Origin: Thiobacillus sp.
Lineage (GTDB): Bacteria > Pseudomonadota > Gammaproteobacteria > Burkholderiales > Thiobacillaceae
Length of the DNA stretch: 40,811 nucleotides
Direction: 5' to 3'
NCBI GenBank assembly: GCA_018262815.1
Contig: JADFDN010000012.1
Span: forward strand, 1-40,811
The position numbers and the translations under genes were made by a program. A model generated the notes under the pieces. It was not told where the DNA came from. It saw only the letters and a list, made by a program, of their open reading frames with translations, and did not search any database. Of this stretch, positions 17,589-25,930 are shown piece by piece; position 1 is the first letter of the stretch; each line of letters begins with the position of its first letter.

Positions 17589-18227
17589 GTGTTCCACAAC
17601 CGCAACGAAGCCGCCGACCGCCTGGCCATCGCGCTGGGGGCCTACAAGGGACGCAATCCGCTGATACTCGCGATTCCGCGCGGAGCGGTGCCGATGGGTC
17701 AGCGGCTGGCCAGGGCGCTGGACGGCGAGCTCGACGTGGTGCTGGTGCGCAAACTGCGCGCGCCGTTCAATCCGGAGTTCGCGCTCGGCTCGATCGACGA
17801 ATCGGGCTGGAGCTACATCGCCGACTACGCCGAATCGGCCGGCGGCACGCCGAGCTATCTCGCCCAGGAAAAGCAGGCCCAGCTCGACACCATCAGAAAA
17901 CGTCGGGCGCAGTACACGCCGCTGAGGCCGCCGATCGACCCGGCCGAGCGCATCGTCATCGTGGTCGACGACGGGCTGGCGACCGGGGCGACGATGATTT
18001 CCGCGCTGCATGCGCTGCGCGCGCAGAAGCCGGCGCGCCTGATCTGCGCGGTGCCGGTGGCGCCGGCGGACACGCTGGAAAAAATCCGCGGGTATGCAGA
18101 CGAGGTGGTGTGCCTGTCGACGCCGCAATTCTTCCAGGCGGTGGGGCAGTTCTATGCGGACTTTCCGCAGGTCGACGACGACGAGGTGATCGAGATTCTG
18201 CGAAAGACCGGGCAGGCCCGGGACTGA
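17589..18227 (+). CDS. Phosphoribosyltransferase family protein
   Basis: The 212-residue protein has the PRPP-binding signature IVIVVDDGLATGAT (about 122-135) and the N-terminal family stretch NPLILAIPRGAVPMG. The start is a GTG at 17589, with AGGGG 5 bases upstream. Proteins of this subgroup are often linked or fused to dienelactone-hydrolase-like proteins; one such hydrolase lies at 22585-23235. The exact base substrate is unknown, and the group is not one of the classical salvage enzymes. It converges with the efflux adaptor gene, 3 bases apart. Confidence 0.8.
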   Translation: MFHNRNEAADRLAIALGAYKGRNPLILAIPRGAVPMGQRLARALDGELDVVLVRKLRAPFNPEFALGSIDESGWSYIADYAESAGGTPSYLAQEKQAQLDTIRKRRAQYTPLRPPIDPAERIVIVVDDGLATGATMISALHALRAQKPARLICAVPVAPADTLEKIRGYADEVVCLSTPQFFQAVGQFYADFPQVDDDEVIEILRKTGQARD

Positions 18228-18230
18228 ATC

Positions 18231-19424
18231 TCAGCGCAGCTTGACCCGCGCGCCGTCCTTGATCGTCTCGTCCGGATGCGCCACCACCGCATCGCCTGCC
18301 TTGAGGCCCGACAGCACCTGCGTCGCCAGCCCGGCGCGCTGGCCGATCTCGACCGGCACCCGGCGCGCGCGGCGGCCGTCGATCACGAAAACCGCCCAGC
18401 CTTCGCCCTGCCGGAACAGCGCGCTGGTCGGCAATTGCAGCACATCCCTGCCCTCCCACAGCACGAATCGCGCCTCGACGCGGTAGCCGTCGCCGAGCCG
18501 CGCCCACGCTTCGCGCGGCGAGCTGAAATCGACGATGACGCGCACCCGCTGTTCCTCGACGCCGAGCGCGGATATCTTGGTGAAGCCGCTCGGCTCGACC
18601 ACGCGCACCGTGCCCGTGACCGGCCGATCACCGCCCCAGCGGTCGAGGATGACTTTCGAGCCGGGCGCAATCTTCACCGCGTGGGTCGACAGCACCTCGA
18701 CCTCGACTTCGAGGCTGGCGGGGTCGCCGATTTCGAGCAGCGGCTGGCCGGCTGCCACCGCGCCCTCGCTTTCGTGCTGCAGTTTCAGCACGTGCGCGGC
18801 GACCGGCGCGTAGACCTGCACGACTTCGGCCGCGCCGCCGGCCTGCAGGCGGGCGGTGCTGGCCAGCGCCGCCCGCGCCGTCTCGAGGTCGAAGCGCGCC
18901 ACCCGCACCGCATGCTGCGCGGCGGCATCGACGGCGCGGGCGCGCGTTTCCGCCGTGCGCGCGGTATCGAGCGCCTGTGCCGACACGAAATTGGATTGCC
19001 GCAGCGACTCGGCGCGCGCACGCTCCTGCTGCGCCAGTTGCGCGGCGGCTGAAGCGGCACGGGCGTTGGCCTGCGCAGCGGCGAGCGCAGCCTGGGCGGC
19101 ACTGGCCTGCCCCTGCGCCTGCGCGCGGGTGCGCGGATCGAGCGCCACCGAACGCGCCGGCTCGATGACCGCGATCACCTGCCGCGCGGCGACGGCGTCG
19201 CCCGCCTTGAGATCGATGCGACGCACGTAACCCGCCACCGGCGCCGACACCGCGTAGCGTTCGGTGACGCGGGTCTTGCCCTCCTCCTCCACCGTCACCG
19301 CGAGCGGCCCGCGCGTCACCTCGGCGACGTCGACCGGCACGGCACGCGGCATGAAGCCGAGTGCGAGGCCGCCCGCCACGACGGCGAGGATCGCCAGCAT
19401 TCCGATTTTTGCGCGCAGTTTCAT
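18231..19424 (-). CDS. HlyD/MacA-type periplasmic adaptor of an ABC efflux pump
   Basis: A 397-residue membrane fusion protein. Residues ~6-25 are an N-terminal membrane anchor (IGMLAILAVVAGGLALGFM). A lipoyl half-motif follows (VSAPVAGYVRRIDLKAGDAV), then a long Ala/Gln/Arg-rich coiled coil (~95-190). The second lipoyl half comes next (VYAPVAAHVLKLQHESEGAV) and beta-barrel domains to the end (WEGRDVLQLPTSALFRQGEG). Such adaptors link an inner-membrane transporter to an outer-membrane channel. It is the last gene of the operon, 15 bases after the permease. No TolC-like gene is adjacent. The substrate is unknown. Confidence 0.87.
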   Translation of the reverse strand: MKLRAKIGMLAILAVVAGGLALGFMPRAVPVDVAEVTRGPLAVTVEEEGKTRVTERYAVSAPVAGYVRRIDLKAGDAVAARQVIAVIEPARSVALDPRTRAQAQGQASAAQAALAAAQANARAASAAAQLAQQERARAESLRQSNFVSAQALDTARTAETRARAVDAAAQHAVRVARFDLETARAALASTARLQAGGAAEVVQVYAPVAAHVLKLQHESEGAVAAGQPLLEIGDPASLEVEVEVLSTHAVKIAPGSKVILDRWGGDRPVTGTVRVVEPSGFTKISALGVEEQRVRVIVDFSSPREAWARLGDGYRVEARFVLWEGRDVLQLPTSALFRQGEGWAVFVIDGRRARRVPVEIGQRAGLATQVLSGLKAGDAVVAHPDETIKDGARVKLR

Positions 19425-19439
19425 GCGGAGTTGCCCGTC

Positions 19440-21809
19440 CTATTCGCGAGTCTTGAGAACCGCCACCAGGTCCAGCCGTCCCAGTCGCCGCCACAGCAGC
19501 AGGCCTGACAGGAGCGCGGAGACGATGACGACGGACGCGCCCATGGCGTAGTTTTCCGGGGTGAGGATCAGCGGCAGCCGGTACAGCTCGCTCTGGAACG
19601 CCACCACCAGAATACCGACCAGGCCGATGCCCACCACGAAGCCGACCGGAATCGCCGCCAGCGTCAGCAGCGCCAGCTCTCCCAGCAGGATATAGGCGAT
19701 CTCGCCGCGGGTGAAGCCCAGCACGCGCAGGCTGGCGAGTTCGCGACCGCGCTCGGACAGGCTGATGCGCGCGCTGTTGTAGACCACGCCGAAGCCGATG
19801 GCGCCGGCAAGCAGCGTCGCCACCAGGTTGTAGAACAGGATGAATTCGCCGATGGTGGCGTAGAAGCTCTGCATCGCCGCCTTGTTGGCGATCATGCCGA
19901 GCACGCGCGGACGCTCGTGCAATCGGGCGTAGAGTTCGGTTTCCGTGCCCGGCTGCACTGCCAGATAGGCGCCCGACACCGTGCTGCCTTCGCGCATCAG
20001 GGCGTTCAGCGAATCCTGCTGCATGTAGGCCGATACCCCGAGGAATTGCCGGGTGATACCGAGCACCGGCACCTGCCGCACCGGGCGGCTGCCTTCGAGT
20101 ACTTCCACCGTCAGCATGTCGCCCGGTTTCACGTGCAGGATCTCGTTCGCCAGATGATCGGTGAGCACCACGCCGCCCGGCGGCACCGCCACCGGCTGCA
20201 GGTTGCGGTCGAGCGAGCGATGCAGTTCGCCCTCGGGCTGGATGCCGAAGATCGCGCCGCGATGACGGTATGGCCCGAAGCGCAGGATCGCCGGCACGTC
20301 GCGGAAGCCCTCGACGTGATCGACGCCCGGCAGCGCGGCCAGTTCGTGCAGCGCGCGGCCGGAGGTCGGCTCGATGAAGGCGAGCGCCAGATCCTCGCGC
20401 GCGGCCTGGCGGAACTGCACGTCGACCATGAAATCGATCGCGCCCCGCTGGTAGTTGCCCACCATCATCAGCCCGCAGGCGCAGGCGATGCCGAGCACGG
20501 TCAGGAGCGACTTCAGCGGGCGCCGCTCGATGTGGCGCAGGATCATCCGCGTCGGCGCGGCGAACCAGCGCTGCAGGCCGATGCGTTCGACCAGGGTGGC
20601 GCGGTAGGCCTCCGGCATGTCCGGGCGCATGCCTTCGGCCGGCTGCAGCCGCACCGCGCGCGCGACCGACTGCAACGTGCCGCTGATCGCCGCGAGCGCG
20701 CCGACGGCGAACGCAATCACCACGACCCCGGGGTCCAGCTGGTAGTCGAGATAGGGAAAGCGGAAGGTCGTTTCGGTATAGACGTGCGCCAGCCCCTGGC
20801 CGAACCATGCACCGAGCGCCACCCCCGCGGCCACGCCGAGCGCCGCCATCAGCAGCACCAGCTTGACGTAATGCATGCCGATCGTCAGATAACGGTAGCC
20901 GAAGGCCTTGAGAACGGCGATCTGCTCGCGCTGCAGCGCGATCAGCCGGCTCAGCACGACGTTGAGCAGAAAGGCGGCGACGCCGAGAAAGATGGCCGGG
21001 AAAACCGTGGCCATGGTCTTCAGCTGCTTCAGCTCCTCGGACAGGAAGCGGTTGGAGAACTGGTCCTTGCGGCCGTAGGCGCCGGTGCCGCCGTAGGTCG
21101 CCAGCACCGCGTCGACGCGGTCGATCACGTCCTGTTCGCGGGCGTCGCGCGCCAGCGTGAAGCTGACGTGGTTGAAGGCGCCGTCCATGTCGTAGGCGGC
21201 GGCAAGCGCGCTGCGTCCCATCCACAGCACGCCGTAGCGCTTGAAATCGGGAAACATCGAACCGGGCGCGATCTGGTAGACGTATTCCGGCGACACCGCG
21301 ACGCCGACCACCGTGAGCCGGTTGCGCTTGCCGTTGATGATGGCGACGAGCGTATCGCCCGGCTGGAAGCCGTGGGCGTCGGCGAAGGTGTCGGACAGCA
21401 CCACCTCGTCGGCGCTCCACGACTGCACCGTGCGGCCGCGCTTGAGATGCAGCCGGTTGAGTTGCGCCTCGCCGACGTCCGGCAGCGACAGCAGCTGGCC
21501 GGTGATGGGGTCGGAAAAGCCTTCCACCTCCAGCTTCACCCCGGCCTTCACCCGCGTCTCCAGCCGCTCCACGCCGGGGATCGCGGCGAGCCGCTCGGCC
21601 ACCGGTTCGGGCGCGCGCTTGAGGCCGGCGAACACCTCGGCGAAGCGGTATTCGGCGTAGAAGCGGTCGCGCGTGGTGGTCAGCGAATCGTAGGTGGAGA
21701 GCGACATCACCATGGTGGCGACGCCGCCCATGATCACCGCGGCGATCGCCAGCACCTGGCCGCGCAGATGCCAGAGGTCGCGGAACAGCTTGCGGTCGAG
21801 GGCGCGCAT
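19440..21809 (-). CDS. ABC transporter permease with two FtsX-type domains
   Basis: The 789-residue protein has an N-terminal membrane helix ([22 protein letters not shown], residues ~15-37, shortened here), a large periplasmic domain, and an FtsX three-helix block at ~280-390. A second helix plus periplasmic domain begins at about 440 ([21 protein letters not shown]) and a second FtsX block lies at ~660-780 ending [16 protein letters not shown]. This duplicated layout is typical of large permeases that pair with a separate MacB/LolD-like ATPase and an HlyD-type adaptor, both of which flank it. Proposed role: mechanotransmission-type export of an unknown lipid, peptide or toxic compound from the periplasm. 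Confidence 0.87.
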   Translation of the reverse strand: MRALDRKLFRDLWHLRGQVLAIAAVIMGGVATMVMSLSTYDSLTTTRDRFYAEYRFAEVFAGLKRAPEPVAERLAAIPGVERLETRVKAGVKLEVEGFSDPITGQLLSLPDVGEAQLNRLHLKRGRTVQSWSADEVVLSDTFADAHGFQPGDTLVAIINGKRNRLTVVGVAVSPEYVYQIAPGSMFPDFKRYGVLWMGRSALAAAYDMDGAFNHVSFTLARDAREQDVIDRVDAVLATYGGTGAYGRKDQFSNRFLSEELKQLKTMATVFPAIFLGVAAFLLNVVLSRLIALQREQIAVLKAFGYRYLTIGMHYVKLVLLMAALGVAAGVALGAWFGQGLAHVYTETTFRFPYLDYQLDPGVVVIAFAVGALAAISGTLQSVARAVRLQPAEGMRPDMPEAYRATLVERIGLQRWFAAPTRMILRHIERRPLKSLLTVLGIACACGLMMVGNYQRGAIDFMVDVQFRQAAREDLALAFIEPTSGRALHELAALPGVDHVEGFRDVPAILRFGPYRHRGAIFGIQPEGELHRSLDRNLQPVAVPPGGVVLTDHLANEILHVKPGDMLTVEVLEGSRPVRQVPVLGITRQFLGVSAYMQQDSLNALMREGSTVSGAYLAVQPGTETELYARLHERPRVLGMIANKAAMQSFYATIGEFILFYNLVATLLAGAIGFGVVYNSARISLSERGRELASLRVLGFTRGEIAYILLGELALLTLAAIPVGFVVGIGLVGILVVAFQSELYRLPLILTPENYAMGASVVIVSALLSGLLLWRRLGRLDLVAVLKTRE

Positions 21810-21819
21810 ACCGGGATGC

Positions 21820-22554
21820 CTACCAGCTGAGCTCGCGCGCCGCCTTCTTCACGGCGTTGCTGTGGATTTCGGCGATCTGGCCGTCCGACAGGCGGATCAC
21901 GCGGTCGGCCATGTCGGCGATGCCGGCGTTGTGGGTGATCAGCACGGTCAGCGTGCCGAGCTCGCGGTTCACCTTCTCCAGCACTTCGAGCACCACCACG
22001 CCGGTGGCCGAGTCGAGCGCGCCGGTCGGTTCGTCGCACAGCAGCACCGCCGGGTTCTTGGCCACGGCCCGCGCGATCGCCACGCGCTGCTGCTCGCCGC
22101 CCGACAGCTGCGCCGGGAAGTGGTCAAGCCGGTTGCCCAGCCCCACCAGGGCCAGCGCATCTTCCGGCCGCATCGGCGATTCGGAAATCTCGGTCACCGC
22201 GGCGACGTTCTCGCGCGCGGTGAGGCTGGGGATCAGGTTGTAGAACTGGAACACGAAGCCGACATGCTCGCGGCGGAAACGGGTGAGCTCGGCCTCGCTG
22301 GCGCCGGTCAGCGCGTGGTCGAGATAGCGCACCTCGCCGCCGCTGGGGGCATCGAGCCCGCCGAGGATGTTCAGCAGGGTGGACTTGCCGCTGCCCGACG
22401 GACCGAGCAGCACCACCAGCTCGCCGCGATAGAGGGTGAGGTCGATGCCGCGCAGCGCCCGCACCTCGACCTCGCCCATGCGGTAGACCTTGGTTAGGCC
22501 GCGGGCGACGAAGACGGCGGGGTTGGCGTTATCCGGTGGCATGCGTCCGATCAT
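21820..22554 (-). CDS. ABC transporter ATP-binding protein (LolD/MacB type)
   Basis: The 244-residue ATPase has Walker [10 protein letters not shown] at 51-59, a Q-loop in [18 protein letters not shown], signature [14 protein letters not shown], Walker [13 protein letters not shown] and the switch ITHN. The [12 protein letters not shown] and DEPTGALD phrases are typical of the LolD/MacB/FtsE class that drives FtsX-type permeases. It sits 10 bases before the permease gene, so the two form one transporter. An internal ATG four codons in (22542) is an alternative start. A short hairpin (22560-22576) lies in the 30-base gap after the hydrolase gene and may tune expression. Confidence 0.9.
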   Translation of the reverse strand: MIGRMPPDNANPAVFVARGLTKVYRMGEVEVRALRGIDLTLYRGELVVLLGPSGSGKSTLLNILGGLDAPSGGEVRYLDHALTGASEAELTRFRREHVGFVFQFYNLIPSLTARENVAAVTEISESPMRPEDALALVGLGNRLDHFPAQLSGGEQQRVAIARAVAKNPAVLLCDEPTGALDSATGVVVLEVLEKVNRELGTLTVLITHNAGIADMADRVIRLSDGQIAEIHSNAVKKAARELSW

Positions 22555-22584
22555 GCCATGCCGCCTTGCGGGCGGCCAGCCCGC

Positions 22585-23235
22585 TCAGGTCCGGGATGCA
22601 GGCAGATGTCGCACGAACCAGTCCGCCGCCTGGCGCGCCACCTCCTCCAGCGTGCCGGGTTCCTCGAACAGATGGGTGGCGCCGGGAACGATCACCATTT
22701 CCTTCTCGCAGCGCAACTGGTCGTAGGCCAGCTGGTTGAGATCGATCACGCCGTCGTCGTAGCCCCCCACCAGCAGCAGCGTCGGCGCGCGGACGTTCAG
22801 CAGCGCCTGTTCGCTGGCAAGATCGGGACGACCGCCGCGCGAGACGACGGCGCGGGCCTTGTCGCCCAGGGCCGCGGCGGCATCGAGCGCGGCGGCGGCG
22901 CCGGTGCTGGCGCCGAAGAAGCCGAGCGGCAGGTTCCGCGCAGCCTCCTGCGCGGCGACCCAGCGGGTGGCTTCCAGCAGGCGCCCGGTCAGCAGACCGA
23001 TGTCGAAGCGGCGCGAATAATCGCGATCCTCTTCCGGCGTCAGCAGGTCCATCAGCAGCGTGCCCACACCTGCCGCGCGCAGCACGCCGGCAACATAGTT
23101 GTTGCGCGGCGAATGGCGCGACGAGCCGCTGCCATGGGCGAACAGCACCAGCCCGACGGCGGCGGCGGGGATTTCCAGCATGCCTTCGACGGTGACGCCG
23201 CCGGCGGGGATATGAACCAGGGTGGCGGCGCTCAT
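22585..23235 (-). CDS. Alpha/beta hydrolase, dienelactone-hydrolase-like
   Basis: The 216-residue protein has an alpha/beta hydrolase core. LFAHGSGSSRHSPRN supplies the oxyanion region, Ser110 in GASTG is the nucleophile, the Asp is in VGGYDDGV (160/161), and His188 is in GATHLF. The class matches the small dienelactone-hydrolase-like proteins often found with phosphoribosyltransferases. Its ATG overlaps the stop of the radical SAM gene (ATGA), so it is translated with the AmmeMemoRadiSam genes. The substrate is unknown. Confidence 0.85.
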   Translation of the reverse strand: MSAATLVHIPAGGVTVEGMLEIPAAAVGLVLFAHGSGSSRHSPRNNYVAGVLRAAGVGTLLMDLLTPEEDRDYSRRFDIGLLTGRLLEATRWVAAQEAARNLPLGFFGASTGAAAALDAAAALGDKARAVVSRGGRPDLASEQALLNVRAPTLLLVGGYDDGVIDLNQLAYDQLRCEKEMVIVPGATHLFEEPGTLEEVARQAADWFVRHLPASRT

Positions 23236-24326
23236 GCCCGGCCCTCCCGGTGCATGGCGATCGGGATGCGGCGGTTGCCGAAGGGATGGCTGAACGCGCC
23301 GAAACGGCCGGCGATGGCGCTGCCGCAGTGCGGGCAATGGCCGTCGGGCGTGAGGCCGTAGTGGTCGATGCGATACCAGTCGCGCACGATCACCGCCTCG
23401 TGGCAGCTCGGGCAGAACGTGGTGCCGCCGGTGGTGTCGTGCACGTTGCCGGTATAGACGTAGTGCAGCCCGGCCTTCAGCGCGATCTCCCGGGCGCGGG
23501 TGAGCGTGGCCGGCGGCGTGGGCGGCACATCCCTCATCTTCCAGTCGGGATGGAAGGCGGAAAAATGCAGCGGCACGTCGGGGCCGAGCTCGCGCAGGAT
23601 CCACTGGCTCAGCGCCGCGAGCTCGGCATCGGAATCGTTGTGGCCGGGGATCAGCAGCGTGGTGATCTCGAACCAGACGTCGGTCTCGCGCTTCAGATAG
23701 ATCAGGGTATCGAGCACCGGCTGCAGGTGCGCGCCGGTCAGCTTGACGTAGAAATCGTCGGTGAAGGCCTTGAGGTCGACGTTGGCTGCGTCCATTTTCG
23801 AATAGAACTCGCGGCGCGGTGCCTCGGTGATGTAGCCCGCGGTGACCGCCACGGTCTTGAGGCCGCGCGCGTGGCAGGCATCGGCCACGTCCATCGCGTA
23901 TTCGGCGAAGATCACCGGATCGTTGTAGGTGAAGGCCACGCTCTTGCAACCGCTTTGCTCCGCCGCCTTGGCGATTTCATCCGGCATCGCGCGGTCGACC
24001 ATGGTGTCGGTCTCGCGCGACTTCGAGATGTCCCAGTTCTGGCAGAACTTGCAGGCGAGGTTGCAGCCGGCGGTGCCGAACGAGAACACCGAGCTGCCGG
24101 GATAGAAATGGTTGAGCGGCTTCTTCTCGATCGGGTCGACGCAGAATCCGGACGAGCGGCCGTAGGTGGTGAGCACCATCTTGCCGCCCTCCATCTTGCG
24201 CACGAAACAGAGGCCGCGCTGGCCCTCGTGCAGCTTGCAGTAGCGCGGGCACAGGTCGCACTGGATGCGGCCGTCCGGCAGCACCTGCCACCAGCGCGCC
24301 GGGTAATGCGATTCGGGAATGCTCAT
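23232..24326 (-). CDS. amrS: AmmeMemoRadiSam system radical SAM enzyme
   Basis: A 364-residue radical SAM protein. The cluster motif is CNLACKFC (Cys88, Cys92, Cys95). An N-terminal Cys-rich segment (CDLCPRYC, 23-30) and the phrase DPIEKKPLNHFYPGSSVFSFGTAGCN mark the AmrS family. A C-terminal zinc-ribbon-like part follows (CPSCHEAV and CPHCGSA). The system is defined by co-occurrence of AMMECR1, Memo and this enzyme; its reaction is not established to my knowledge. GAGGGGA precedes the ATG. The companion fusion gene lies 87 bases upstream on the same strand. Confidence 0.92.
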   Translation of the reverse strand: MSIPESHYPARWWQVLPDGRIQCDLCPRYCKLHEGQRGLCFVRKMEGGKMVLTTYGRSSGFCVDPIEKKPLNHFYPGSSVFSFGTAGCNLACKFCQNWDISKSRETDTMVDRAMPDEIAKAAEQSGCKSVAFTYNDPVIFAEYAMDVADACHARGLKTVAVTAGYITEAPRREFYSKMDAANVDLKAFTDDFYVKLTGAHLQPVLDTLIYLKRETDVWFEITTLLIPGHNDSDAELAALSQWILRELGPDVPLHFSAFHPDWKMRDVPPTPPATLTRAREIALKAGLHYVYTGNVHDTTGGTTFCPSCHEAVIVRDWYRIDHYGLTPDGHCPHCGSAIAGRFGAFSHPFGNRRIPIAMHREGRA

Positions 24327-24413
24327 GCTGTCCCCTCTTTCAGAATGCGGTGGAAGGCAAGGTGTAGCGCATCGGTGACGGACGAATTCGCGGTCGTTCG
24401 CACGTGCCGAGGC

Positions 24414-25781
24414 TCACTGCCCATGCGACCCGCCCTCTTTCCACTTGCTGACGGTGTAGCGCGACAGGCGCACCTGCTCGGCCCAGAAATCCGCCGAAAG
24501 CCCGGCCTTGCGCTTCAGATGGGCGAGGAATTCGGCCGGCTCGGGCAGCTGTTCCCATACCTGCGGCAGGAAGGTGCTGCGGTAATGGCCGTACTCGAAC
24601 ACCACCCCGTCGATGTGCGGCCGCAACGCGGCCAGCGCCGCAGCTTCGTCATTCACGACGATCGGCTCGGCCGGCGTCAGGACCGACACCTCGACCCGGA
24701 TGCCTTCGAACTCGTCCCGGGTCAACGGCATGAAGCGGGGATCGCGGAACGCCGCCGCCACCGCGTTCTCGCGCACATCGATTTCCAGCGAACGGTGCGC
24801 TTCCAAGGTGCCGATGCAGCCGCGCAGTTCGCCCTCGCGGGTCAGCGTGACGAAGCTCGCACCCGGCTCCTGCAGCCAGGCGGCCTGGACCGGTTTCGCC
24901 GCCGCCCGGCCCAGCCGGGAGGCGATTTCGCTGCGCGCCAGCTTCAGCAGGGTCGAGCCCTTTTCCGCATCCGGCCGGTCGGGGCCGGCATCGGCCTGAA
25001 AAGCGATGGCGGCGTAGCCGACCACCCGGTCGGGGTCGCCGGCGGTATCGCTGGAATTGCGCACGTCCAGCGCCACCGGGCTCAGGCCGTGCTTCCTGGC
25101 CGCGAGCAGCAGGCCGTTGACTGGCGTGGCACCGCAGGCCTGCTCGTGGTTGAGGTGCGAATCCAGTGCCAGGATGGCGTCGACGGTGCCCGCGTCGACC
25201 CTGCGGGCGAGTGCGTCGGGCAGGAAATGCGACAGGTCGGAACTGATCACGATCAGCGTCTCGTCGCCGCCCCACACGGTTTCCAGCACCTCGGCCACCT
25301 CGGCCGCGGTGGCTTCGCCCACCGCCAGCGGCAGCAGCTGGAAATCGCCCAGTACCTGCTGCAGGAAAGGCAGTTGCACCTCGAGCGAATGCTCCATCTG
25401 GTGCGCGGCCGCACTGCGGACCACCTGCGGCAGGCCGGCAATCGCCCGCATGCCGGCCTGATCCAGCGCCACGTCGCCGAGCGGGGTGGCAAAGCGCTCC
25501 GCCTCGGGCAGCGCCAGGCCCCGCACATGGACGCGGTGGGTGGGTCCGAGCAGCACCACCCGCCGGACGCGGCCGCGCAACGCCTCCAGCCGGGCATAGG
25601 CGCTGGCGGCAACCGCGCCGGAATAGATGTACCCGGCGTGCGGCACGATCAGCGCCTTGGGCGCGGGCGATGCGGCGTCAGGCTGGACGTTGGCGAGCAG
25701 GTCGGCAACGGTGCGCTTGAGCCGGGCCGGATCGTCCGGGTAGAACAGGCCGGCAACGGCAGCGGGTCGGATGGCAGGCAT
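24414..25781 (-). CDS. amrB-amrA fusion: Memo-AMMECR1 fusion protein (AmmeMemoRadiSam proteins B and A)
   Basis: The 455-residue protein joins two families. Residues 1-265 are Memo, a dioxygenase-fold protein with conserved metal-site residues His48 (VPHAGYIYSG), His82 (GPTHR) and Cys216 (HEQACGAT). MEHSLEVQLPFLQ and ISSDLSHF are further Memo signatures. Residues ~275-455 are AMMECR1, with the hallmark LRGCIGT at 319-325 and RDPRFMPLTRDEF. Separate genes are common; a fusion implies the two act together. Human MEMO1 has been reported to bind iron or copper and to affect redox state; AMMECR1 is of unknown function. GAGGGA lies 8 bases ahead of the ATG. It is the first gene of a six-gene minus-strand operon. 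Confidence 0.93.
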   Translation of the reverse strand: MPAIRPAAVAGLFYPDDPARLKRTVADLLANVQPDAASPAPKALIVPHAGYIYSGAVAASAYARLEALRGRVRRVVLLGPTHRVHVRGLALPEAERFATPLGDVALDQAGMRAIAGLPQVVRSAAAHQMEHSLEVQLPFLQQVLGDFQLLPLAVGEATAAEVAEVLETVWGGDETLIVISSDLSHFLPDALARRVDAGTVDAILALDSHLNHEQACGATPVNGLLLAARKHGLSPVALDVRNSSDTAGDPDRVVGYAAIAFQADAGPDRPDAEKGSTLLKLARSEIASRLGRAAAKPVQAAWLQEPGASFVTLTREGELRGCIGTLEAHRSLEIDVRENAVAAAFRDPRFMPLTRDEFEGIRVEVSVLTPAEPIVVNDEAAALAALRPHIDGVVFEYGHYRSTFLPQVWEQLPEPAEFLAHLKRKAGLSADFWAEQVRLSRYTVSKWKEGGSHGQ

Positions 25782-25921
25782 GGGTCAGTCCCTCATTGTT
25801 CAGCTTAGTAGATGTGGGGGAATTGCCCCGCTTTCAAGACGGGTCGGCGGGACGACGGGTTTGCCCCGATAATGCCGGGCTCAAGCTGAGCGGGATTGTG
25901 GCCGTTTCAGGACTGATCACC

Positions 25922-25928
25922 AGGAGGA
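25922..25928 (+). promoter_or_regulatory. Ribosome binding site fixing the sensor kinase start
   Basis: AGGAGGA precedes the ATG at 25931 by two bases (core AGGAGG about 3 away). The frame is open for 45 codons upstream, but nothing there resembles the family and no other start has such a site. Confidence 0.6.
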
Positions 25929-25930
25929 AC

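Noticed and set aside
22560-22576. Terminator between the hydrolase and ATPase genes
   Set aside because: A 6-bp hairpin is present but no T-run follows on the minus strand, and gene spacing suggests one operon.
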